In this document: positions 39,019 through 46,628 of the stretch, in pieces
Layout: each line of letters starts with the position of its first letter
How positions within the stretch are numbered: the first letter of the stretch is position 1
From: JAIQFV01 sp041494885
GTDB lineage: Bacteria; Acidobacteriota; Terriglobia; JAIQFV01
Direction of reading: 5' to 3'
Assembly: GCA_041494885.1 (NCBI GenBank)
Contig: JBGQBO010000025.1
Location: 12,220-76,219 of the forward strand
DNA length: 64,000 bases
Notes under the pieces: model-generated
What the model was told of the DNA's origin: nothing
Seen by the model: only the letters and a program-made list of their open reading frames with translations
Databases searched by the model: none
Translations under genes and position numbers: made by a program

Positions 39019-41604
39019 TCACCGGGTGTGAACGAACTTTCCCCCGGCGATCGTGTTCACCACTTCTGTCTTCGAGATGTCGTGAGGGGAGATCCGGAAT
39101 ATGTCTTGCGACAACACCACCACGTCCGCGAGCTTCCCGGCTTCAAGTGAACCCTTTTCGTGCTCCTCAAAGCCAGCGTACGCCGCTGCGGTGGTATAGG
39201 CGCGCACAGCCTCTTCGACAGAGACCTTCTGTTGTGGAATCCAGCCTTGAGGGTTCTTCCCATCGAGAGTTTCCCGGGTAACGGCCGCATAAATTCCCAT
39301 CAGGGGGGAGAGGGGGGCAACGTTCCAATCGGATCCAAAGGTCAGGGCAGCCCCGGCGTCAAGCAGGGCCCGGAATGCGTACGAGGTTTTGAGGCGAGCC
39401 GGGCCGAGGCGCCTTTCAGCCCAGCGTCCGTCGTCGATGGCATGATACGGCTGCATGGAGGGGATGACACCAAGCCGGGCGAACCGCGGGACGTCGCTGG
39501 GCAGAAGGTGCTGGGCATGTTCAATCCGGAATCGTCGGTCCCGGGGACCATTCTCTTTTTCAACCTCTTCAAAATAATTGAGGAGTAGATGATTGGCCTT
39601 ATCTCCAATCGCATGAACCGAACACTGGAGTCCGGCCTTGTCGGCGTCCCGGATATTCTGCTTCAACCTTCCCTCGGGAATGTTGTCGTCAGCCATCAGC
39701 CCCGTTATGGTGGGTGCGTCCAGATAAGGATCGAAGAAGAGGGCGGTCGTCGAACCGAGCGAGCCATCCATGAATGCCTTTAATCCACCCAACCTCAGCC
39801 ATGCATCACCGGTCCCCTGTCGTGCCACAATATCGGCTTGCTGCTTCCACTGGCTCAGGGGGGTTCGGGCAGAGATACGGACCGTGAGCCGCCCGGCGTT
39901 GTGATAACGTTGATACAGTTCGAAGTCGCTCCAGGGGGTGATATCCTGGATGGAAGTGACTCCGTCGCGTGCCGCCGCTGCCAGCGCGGCCGTGAAGGCC
40001 TCTTCTTTCTCCGCGACTGTCGGCTCTGGGATCAAAGGCCAGATCAGTCCCATGGCGGCATCTTTCAGGATTCCGGTCGGCTCGCCCGCTTTCGGATCGC
40101 GGACGATCGTTCCCCCCGGCGGATCCTGGGTTTCCTTCGTTATCTTCGCCATGTGGAGGGCGACGCTGTTGGCCAACGCCATGTGGGCATCGAGCCGGCC
40201 CACAAAGACCGGGTTGTTCGCCGTGAAGGGATCGATCAGTACTTTTGTGGGAAGCGGGGCTCCCGGCCAGAGTTCGTGGTCCCAGTCGCCTCCCGTAATC
40301 CATCGACCCGCGCCCAGTTTTTCCGCCTTTTCCCGAATCCTTCGCGCGAACTCCTTGGGAGTGCGTGCATCCCGCAAATCAACCGAAAGCAGCTGAAATC
40401 CTCCGCTCATGAAATGCGTGTGATCGTCAATGAAACCCGGCAGGGACAGCCGACCCTGAAGGTCGATCACCTGAGTCTTGGGTCCCGCCAGCTTCTTGAT
40501 GTCTTCATTCGAACCCACTGCGGTGATGCGATCTCCGCGCGAGGCCAGGGCCTCGGCCCATGGCTGCGACGGGTTCCCCGACCACAGACGGGCGTTGAAC
40601 AGGATCAAGTCGGCAGCGGGGGAAATTCGGGATATGCCTTCAGCGACATGCTTGGACACGAAAGGGATTATATCAGTCTGTCCGCTGTTATCGACCGTAA
40701 AGACGACAAGAATATACTCTGTCCCGTTGGGCAGTCGAATGTAAGCGGCATCATGCCTCGTCTGCGAGGTCCAGCCGGCCTTCGAATAGTATTGTGAACC
40801 GATGGGGAGGGACTTCCCCGAAAAAGCCGTCGCCTGGCCATCGGGGTCCGAGGACTTCAGGAAGGGATCGCGGTGCATCAGGCCCATCATGGCCCCGCTC
40901 CGCGCGGGGGACACCGCGCGACCGGTCACGATCTCAAAGATGAGTCGGGCAACCGCATTGGTCGTGAGCTTGTTCCGGTTCTCAAGGTTGGGGCCCAGTC
41001 CCTGTTTTTCACGACCATAGGGGCCTTCACACCAGGTTTTCTGGTTCACGTTGATCAGGCTGTATCCGAGGCGGGTGAAATATGTGTTTACAACATTCCG
41101 CTTTTCCATGAAGTCACGAAGCGCCACAGCATCGAGCTCCGGCCCATCGGTTGTTCCCGTGAGCATATCAACCACAAAATGCGTGGCGTCGTTGGATGAA
41201 TCCACGATCATGTCGTGAAGCGCGCGATCCATCTCCGCAGATTCCTTAAGGGCCCCGGACTCCATTTGATGATGGGCAGCAACCAGATAGAACAGCTTGA
41301 CGACACTGGCGGGATAAATGGGCTCATCTCCCCGATGATTTGCCCACACGGGTTGGTCGCGGTCGTTGAGATTGATCAGAGTCATGGCGATCTTGTCAGC
41401 CGTCAAACCGGTACTCCCGAAGTGATCGACCGCTTGGGCGATTGTCTCGCCGGTCAGTGTCTGCAAGTTCTCAGAACTTGCAAAAACGGATTTGGCCGGT
41501 GCGGAACTTGGCCCCTTCGCAAACCTTGTCCCGAGGGTCGGTAACAGAGCGAAAAACAAGGCAGCCATCAATATGCGGGAGGGTGTTGAGCGGAATGAAT
41601 TCAT
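39019..41604 (-). CDS. Fusion of a beta-lactamase-like serine hydrolase with a YtcJ-type amidohydrolase
   Basis: 861 residues in one frame. A signal peptide (about 1-30) is followed by a class-A beta-lactamase-fold domain (about 50-325) with Ser100-X-X-Lys103 (SVVK), an SxN motif at 136-138 (SSN) and Lys275-Ala-Gly277 in place of KTG. From about 331 an amidohydrolase_3 domain begins with ADLILFNARLWSGNP, has FIDDHTHF (His395, His397), GSLGSTTALFFDPYLD and HAIGDKAN, and ends with a complete composite beta domain. Both halves keep core residues. GGAG lies 8 bases before ATG 41604. Exported. Two hydrolytic steps on one substrate, such as an amide or peptide-like compound, are possible; no substrate is inferred. 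Confidence 0.88.
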   Translation of the reverse strand: MNSFRSTPSRILMAALFFALLPTLGTRFAKGPSSAPAKSVFASSENLQTLTGETIAQAVDHFGSTGLTADKIAMTLINLNDRDQPVWANHRGDEPIYPASVVKLFYLVAAHHQMESGALKESAEMDRALHDMIVDSSNDATHFVVDMLTGTTDGPELDAVALRDFMEKRNVVNTYFTRLGYSLINVNQKTWCEGPYGREKQGLGPNLENRNKLTTNAVARLIFEIVTGRAVSPARSGAMMGLMHRDPFLKSSDPDGQATAFSGKSLPIGSQYYSKAGWTSQTRHDAAYIRLPNGTEYILVVFTVDNSGQTDIIPFVSKHVAEGISRISPAADLILFNARLWSGNPSQPWAEALASRGDRITAVGSNEDIKKLAGPKTQVIDLQGRLSLPGFIDDHTHFMSGGFQLLSVDLRDARTPKEFARRIREKAEKLGAGRWITGGDWDHELWPGAPLPTKVLIDPFTANNPVFVGRLDAHMALANSVALHMAKITKETQDPPGGTIVRDPKAGEPTGILKDAAMGLIWPLIPEPTVAEKEEAFTAALAAAARDGVTSIQDITPWSDFELYQRYHNAGRLTVRISARTPLSQWKQQADIVARQGTGDAWLRLGGLKAFMDGSLGSTTALFFDPYLDAPTITGLMADDNIPEGRLKQNIRDADKAGLQCSVHAIGDKANHLLLNYFEEVEKENGPRDRRFRIEHAQHLLPSDVPRFARLGVIPSMQPYHAIDDGRWAERRLGPARLKTSYAFRALLDAGAALTFGSDWNVAPLSPLMGIYAAVTRETLDGKNPQGWIPQQKVSVEEAVRAYTTAAAYAGFEEHEKGSLEAGKLADVVVLSQDIFRISPHDISKTEVVNTIAGGKFVHTR

Positions 41605-41988
41605 CGTTGATCTCCAGGAAGGGACTTACGACAGGAAAAGCCACGAGCCAGCGATTAGAAATTATTGTAACTCCGAAAAGACTATCCTTGGGCAAATCTT
41701 CAGGGGAACGTGTCCTCGTGAGCCCTGAGTCCTATCGGGGGCCGATTCCATCCGGACCAACAAGATTTTTCTATAATTTTTATTCAAGATACCTTACATT
41801 AAACTTTTGCATGGGCGGAGAGATGCCCTCCCGATCATCCACCCGCTTTCACTCATCAGAAAGAGGGCGGACTCAAGCACTCTCTTCAGTCAGTCAAGGG
41901 AGGGACGTTTTACCCCTAGGATCATCGCGGCAGTATCGGCAGCCAACCACAACCTTCTTCGGATTCGTCCATAACGAGGCCTCCGTAC
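41605..41988. other. Intergenic region between the fusion hydrolase and pyrB
   Basis: About 380 bases between divergent genes. A T/A-rich patch at 41765-41805 may hold the pyrB promoter, though no clear box pair stands out. No RNA gene or believable ORF. Confidence 0.35.
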
Positions 41989-42909
41989 ATGAAAATTCAC
42001 CATGTCATCGAATCGCAGCAGTTCAGCCTTCCGTTGCTTCGGGAATTATTCGAATTGACCCAGCACATGGAAAAAGTCGTCACGCGCGGCGGGACCAAGG
42101 ATTACAGCGGGAAGATCATGGCCTCGCTTTTTTACGAACCCTCCACACGGACCCGGTTCTCTTTTGAGGCGGCCATGATCCGGCTGGGAGGGCGATGTAT
42201 CTCCACCGAAAATGCGCGTGAATTTTCGTCCATTGCGAAAGGGGAGACGCTGGAGGATTCAATTCGCGTGATCAATGGCTATGCTGATGTCATTGTCATG
42301 CGGCACAATGAAGTCGGGGCTGCAAAACGAGCGGCGGCCGTATCCCTGATCCCGGTGATCAATGCGGGGGACGGCATCGGTCAGCACCCCACCCAGGCGC
42401 TGCTTGATCTGTATACCATTCAGAAAGAGCTTGGGAGCATCGATGGATTGAAAATCGCCATGGTAGGCGACCTGGCGCAGGGCCGTACAGTGCGGTCCCT
42501 CACTTATCTGCTCAGCAAATTTGACCGCATAAAAATTTATTTTGTAGCCCCCGAAGCCCTGAAGATGAAGGACGATATCCTCCAGCATCTGGAGGAGCAC
42601 CATGTCTGGTACGCGGAGGAACCAGATCTCGCCAAGGTCGCGCCGGAAGTGGATGTCGTCTACCAGACGCGAATTCAAAAGGAGCGGTTCGGCGACCGCA
42701 TTGAGGACTATGAAAAATCGAAAGGGGTTTACATCATCGATGAGACGATCCTGTCTTTGATGAAACAACGGTCTGTGGTGATGCATCCGCTGCCCCGTGT
42801 GGGGGAAATTACCACCGACGTCGATACCGACCGGAGAGCCGCTTACTTTCGCCAGGCCCAGAATGGATTATTCGTCCGGATGGCCCTGCTCTCGATGGTG
42901 CTGGGTTAG
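41989..42909 (+). CDS. pyrB: Aspartate carbamoyltransferase catalytic chain
   Basis: 306 residues, the usual catalytic-chain length. EPSTRTRFSFE binds carbamoyl phosphate, HPTQALLDLYTI and MHPLPRVGEI are the family signatures, and a lysine loop lies near ISTENAREFSS. Normally it forms carbamoyl aspartate for pyrimidines. Here no pyrC, pyrI or other pyr gene is adjacent; a PLP enzyme and ygfK follow instead. It may therefore serve the purine-linked carbamoyl flow, or be a stray housekeeping gene. GAGG lies 8 bases before ATG 41989. Confidence 0.9.
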   Translation: MKIHHVIESQQFSLPLLRELFELTQHMEKVVTRGGTKDYSGKIMASLFYEPSTRTRFSFEAAMIRLGGRCISTENAREFSSIAKGETLEDSIRVINGYADVIVMRHNEVGAAKRAAAVSLIPVINAGDGIGQHPTQALLDLYTIQKELGSIDGLKIAMVGDLAQGRTVRSLTYLLSKFDRIKIYFVAPEALKMKDDILQHLEEHHVWYAEEPDLAKVAPEVDVVYQTRIQKERFGDRIEDYEKSKGVYIIDETILSLMKQRSVVMHPLPRVGEITTDVDTDRRAAYFRQAQNGLFVRMALLSMVLG

Positions 42910-42944
42910 AATTCGGCAGGAGCGGTGAGCGAGAAACGCGAGCC

Positions 42945-43020
42945 CCTGCATCCAAAGCCAGAACTCAGAGAGCAAAAGGCAGAATCTTGCAGTCGAGGAT
43001 CGGAAGCCAGATTTCAGCAA
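42945..43020. repeat. Degenerate 7-nt-period repeat between pyrB and the PLP gene
   Basis: Units AGCCAGA, ACTCAGA, GAGCAAA, AGGCAGA follow at 7-base spacing from about 42956. More decayed than the other arrays; no opposed partner array is seen. Confidence 0.5.
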
Positions 43021-43030
43021 ATGAAATCCC

Positions 43031-43111
43031 ATGTTCCTCACCGATACCTCCCCGACAGGACCTACCCTTTTGTTCTTTGATAAGTCCACGCGGACACGCC
43101 ATCCCATGTAA
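43031..43111 (+). pseudogene. Fragment with a carbamoyltransferase STRTR motif
   Basis: A 26-codon frame (ATG 43031, stop 43109-43111) encodes LLFFDKSTRTRHPM near its end. FFDKSTRTR is the carbamoyl-phosphate loop of transcarbamylases, particularly the type found in purine/selenium-linked clusters. Nothing else of the enzyme is in frame; a stop lies just before the ATG. It sits immediately upstream of the PLP enzyme gene, the place where ygeW stands before ygeX in E. coli. I read it as the remnant of a deleted third carbamoyltransferase. Chance cannot be excluded for so short a stretch. Confidence 0.45.
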
Positions 43112-43118
43112 TCGACCT

Positions 43119-44366
43119 ATGAAAAACGTTCTTGGACTGAAGTGTCTTTCCTGTGGGGCTGAATTTGACGTTTCGGAGATCCTCTACACCTGCCTGAAGT
43201 GCGGGTCGAACGTGGATGTGATTTACAACTACGTTGCCCTGCGCAAGGAGTTCAAGCGGGAGCATCTCGCCGAAAACAGGAACTTTTCCATGTGGCGTTA
43301 TTTGCCATTGCTGCCGCTGCATCCGGAGACGCGCAAACCTTTACTTCATGTCGGATGGACCCCCCTCTACAACCTCCCTGCCCTGGCTCATAAGTTCTCG
43401 ATCCGATCTCTAACGGTAAAGGACGACGGCCGAAATCCCACGGCCTCGTTCAAGGACCGACCTTCGGCCTTGGTGGCGGCGAAAGCGTTGGAATACCGCG
43501 CCGAAATCGCCACCACCGCTTCTTCCGGAAATGCCGGGGCCGCCTTTGCGGCCATGTGCTCGTCCGTCGGCCTCAAAAGTGTTATCTTTGTTCCCGAGGC
43601 TGCCCCGCAAGCCAAGGTGGCCCAGCTCCTTTTATATGGAGCCCTGGTGATCCGAGTCCGGAGCGATTACGACCGGGCCTTCGATTTGTGCAGTGAAGCC
43701 ACCCGGCGATTTGGCTGGTACAATCGCTCGACGGGGATCAACCCGTACACCGCAGAAGGGAAAAAGACAGCCGCCTTCGAGATTTGCGAACAACTGAGCT
43801 GGAACGCTCCCGACTGGGTCGTGGTCAGTATGGGGGACGGCAACATCATGAGTGGTTTATGGAAGGGATTCAAGGATTGGTATGCGATGAAGATTATTGA
43901 CCGACTGCCCCGGATGCTCGGTGTGCAGGCCGAAGGGGCTTCTCCGATTGTCGATGCGGTTGAATCCGGCTTCAACCCGGCAGCGATGGATGGAATTCAG
44001 CCGGTTGAAGCTCACACCCTCGCCGACTCGATCAATGTGGGGAAACCCCGGGATGGGCAGCGCGCCGTCATGGCCATTCAAGAATCCAAAGGCCGTGCCC
44101 TGAAGGTCTCAGATGAAAGTATTCTGGCCGCCCTGGCGCGACTTCCCCGGGAGACCGGAGTCTTCGCTGAGCCCGCCGGGTCCTGCGCCTATGCCGGATT
44201 TCTCCAGGCGGTTGAGAAGAAGATTCTTTCATCCACCGATGCGGTCGTGGTCGTCAATACCGGCAATGGATTGAAGGACATTCCTTCGGCGCTCCGCACG
44301 GTCGAGATTCCTTCGCCCATTGAACCCACTTTCGAAGCACTCCAGAAACGGATAACGACGACTTAG
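43119..44366 (+). CDS. thrC: Threonine-synthase-like PLP enzyme (fold type II)
   Basis: 415 residues. An N-terminal zinc ribbon (CLSCG...CLKCG, about residues 8-32) precedes the catalytic domain. The PLP lysine is in NPTASFKDR. SSGNAGAA binds phosphate of the substrate or PLP, and a glycine-rich loop lies near SMGDGNIMSG. The layout is that of zinc-ribbon threonine synthases. No thrA or thrB is adjacent. In purine clusters this slot is filled by YgeX, diaminopropionate ammonia-lyase of the same fold, so another beta-elimination substrate is possible. The frame is open 44 codons upstream of ATG 43119, but family alignment supports this start. Confidence 0.85.
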   Translation: MKNVLGLKCLSCGAEFDVSEILYTCLKCGSNVDVIYNYVALRKEFKREHLAENRNFSMWRYLPLLPLHPETRKPLLHVGWTPLYNLPALAHKFSIRSLTVKDDGRNPTASFKDRPSALVAAKALEYRAEIATTASSGNAGAAFAAMCSSVGLKSVIFVPEAAPQAKVAQLLLYGALVIRVRSDYDRAFDLCSEATRRFGWYNRSTGINPYTAEGKKTAAFEICEQLSWNAPDWVVVSMGDGNIMSGLWKGFKDWYAMKIIDRLPRMLGVQAEGASPIVDAVESGFNPAAMDGIQPVEAHTLADSINVGKPRDGQRAVMAIQESKGRALKVSDESILAALARLPRETGVFAEPAGSCAYAGFLQAVEKKILSSTDAVVVVNTGNGLKDIPSALRTVEIPSPIEPTFEALQKRITTT

Positions 44367-44388
44367 ATTCTCAGGTCCCGGGGTTCTC

Positions 44389-46602
44389 GTGGCTGAACTT
44401 TATCCCGCTCCATTTACAAATCTTCTCAAGCGCATGTTCGTCGAGTACGAACGCGAGGGGAAGATATTCGACCTGTCCAAGCGAAAATTTTACAAGGCGG
44501 ATTTGTCGCTCGACACCTCCGTCCGCATGCATGGACACCCGGCGTCGTCACCGTTGGGCCCCGCGGCCGGCCCTCAGGACCAAATGGCCCAGAACATCGT
44601 GCTCGCCTGGCTCGCGGGCTCCCGCATCCTGGAGCTTAAGACGGTCCAGATTAACGACGAACTCAAGATCCCACGGCCCTGCATCGACGTCCATAACATT
44701 GGATTTAATATCGAATGGTCCCAGGAGCTGAAGCTCGAACAATCGCTGCACGAATACATCGCCGGATCGATGCTGATTGACGTTTTGAAATCGTCCGGGA
44801 TCGCCGACGTCGAGGGATCCTCCGAAAAAACTCAAACGATTTTTGACATGTCCGTCGGTTATGACCTCGCAGGCATTTCCACACCTCGCGTCCGCAACTG
44901 GATCGAATCGATGAAGGATGCGTCGCCCGTCGTGGAAGAGCTGCGGCGGCAGATTCCCGAGGAGTTCAAGCAGCTGCGCGATCTTAACTTCAAGACCCGG
45001 CTCAGCGACACCCTGACCTTGTCCACCTTTCATGGCTGCCCCGCCCATGAGATCGAAAGCATCGTCGATTTCCTGCTTCGCGAAATGGGACTCCACGTGA
45101 TTATCAAGTTGAACCCCACGTTGCTGGGTAAAGCGGCGGTTGACCACCTGCTGCACGACGTCATGGGGTACCACGAGATTCAAACCGAACAGGAGTTCTT
45201 CGATAAAGACCTGCAATTCGATCAGGCCATCGAGATCTGCTCGCGGCTGGACAAGACCGCCCGATCCCTCGGGCGCAAACTTGGCGTCAAGTTTTCCAAC
45301 ACCCTCGTCGTCCTCAACAACAACAACTTTCTCCCTTCCAGCGAACGAGTGATGTATCTCTCGGGCCAGCCGCTGCATGTGATCACCTTGAACCTCGTCA
45401 AGAAGTGGCGCAATGCGGTGGGCAATGCTTACCCCATTTCATTCTCGGCGGGAGTGGACGCACAGAACTTCTGCAATACCGTGGCCATGAATTTTACCCC
45501 GGTTACAACGTGCACTGACTTGCTCCGTCCGGGTGGCTACGGGCGATTACCGAATTACCTGTACAAACTTGAAGCCAAGATGAAAGAAATGGGCGTCAGC
45601 GATCTGGGGGAGTTCATTCTGTATTACGAAGGGAATGGGTTGAGGGCGTTGGACCGCTTGACCGCTCCGGACGGAAGGGTCCTCGCGGGCCGGCCCGACC
45701 CTCGACCCATACTCACTCAAGAGGTGATTCTTCCTTTCGCTTCCAAGCTCCGGGAAAGTCTGGAGCGACGCGGCTCCACCCGAGATCTCATTGGAAAGCA
45801 CATGCCGCCGCTGGGACCACAGGACGGCGCGGACCGGGTGAAGGAAGACCTACCCGGGTTCTATGCTGAGCTCATCGCCGAGGCCGGCCTCCTGAACACA
45901 GAAAGCATTGTCGATCGAACGACCCGCGATGAGCGGTACCACGCGAAGAACAATCGTTCCACCCCCCGTAAGATCGGTTCCCACCTTTACCTGTTTGACT
46001 GTATCAACTGCGACAAATGTGTTCCCGTCTGTCCCAACGATGCAAACTTCGTCTACGAAATTGAATCCTGCTCCCTTGATTACCTCAATTATCGGCTGAC
46101 GGCAGGGGCGCTCCTGACCATGCCCGGCGGATGTTTTGAGGTCAAGGGAACGCACCAACTCGCCACGTTCCAGGATTTCTGCAACGAGTGCGGCAATTGC
46201 GATGTCTTTTGCCCCGAAGACGGCGGCCCCTATGTCGAAAAGCCGCGGCTCTTCGGGTCTGCAGCGGCCTTCGAGAAATGGACCTCTCACGACGGCTTCT
46301 TAGTGGAAGCGGGGCAGCATGTCGAACGGGTGCGGGCGCGCCTTCACGGCAACGAGTTCTTCCTCGAAGTCGAACCCCTCGGCGACAGAGCGCGGTTCCG
46401 CACGGAGTATGCTGAGGTCGAATTCGAGTATTCCACACGCCGCCCCCTGTCCCATCGGCTCTTTGAAAACGTGGAAGAGGCGGTGATCGACATGCGGAAT
46501 TACCTGACCATGAATTCCGTTCTGCGCGGGGCATTGAATCCGAAGTATGTGAATTACCTTAATGTGGGGGGGATTCCGGTGGGGGCGAAGGGAATGGAGT
46601 GA
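44389..46602 (+). CDS. ygfK: YgfK-like iron-sulfur oxidoreductase, shortened
   Basis: 737 residues against about 1030 for E. coli YgfK. The N-terminal TIM-barrel-like part is well kept (GPAAGPQDQMAQNIVLAWLA, ELKTVQINDELKIPRPCID). Two [4Fe-4S] motifs lie in the last third: CINCDKCVPVCPNDAN and CNECGNCDVFCPEDGGPY. The FAD/NAD(P)-binding GltD-like module that normally separates these parts is not visible. GTG 44389 is the start. YgfK is required for anaerobic uric acid breakdown in gut bacteria and was once labelled a selenate reductase subunit. Lacking its own NAD(P)H module, this form would need an outside electron donor. It ends 26 bases from the convergent xdh stop. Confidence 0.88.
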   Translation: MAELYPAPFTNLLKRMFVEYEREGKIFDLSKRKFYKADLSLDTSVRMHGHPASSPLGPAAGPQDQMAQNIVLAWLAGSRILELKTVQINDELKIPRPCIDVHNIGFNIEWSQELKLEQSLHEYIAGSMLIDVLKSSGIADVEGSSEKTQTIFDMSVGYDLAGISTPRVRNWIESMKDASPVVEELRRQIPEEFKQLRDLNFKTRLSDTLTLSTFHGCPAHEIESIVDFLLREMGLHVIIKLNPTLLGKAAVDHLLHDVMGYHEIQTEQEFFDKDLQFDQAIEICSRLDKTARSLGRKLGVKFSNTLVVLNNNNFLPSSERVMYLSGQPLHVITLNLVKKWRNAVGNAYPISFSAGVDAQNFCNTVAMNFTPVTTCTDLLRPGGYGRLPNYLYKLEAKMKEMGVSDLGEFILYYEGNGLRALDRLTAPDGRVLAGRPDPRPILTQEVILPFASKLRESLERRGSTRDLIGKHMPPLGPQDGADRVKEDLPGFYAELIAEAGLLNTESIVDRTTRDERYHAKNNRSTPRKIGSHLYLFDCINCDKCVPVCPNDANFVYEIESCSLDYLNYRLTAGALLTMPGGCFEVKGTHQLATFQDFCNECGNCDVFCPEDGGPYVEKPRLFGSAAAFEKWTSHDGFLVEAGQHVERVRARLHGNEFFLEVEPLGDRARFRTEYAEVEFEYSTRRPLSHRLFENVEEAVIDMRNYLTMNSVLRGALNPKYVNYLNVGGIPVGAKGME

Positions 46603-46628
46603 TTGGGTCCCCTCTGTGAATGAAATCC

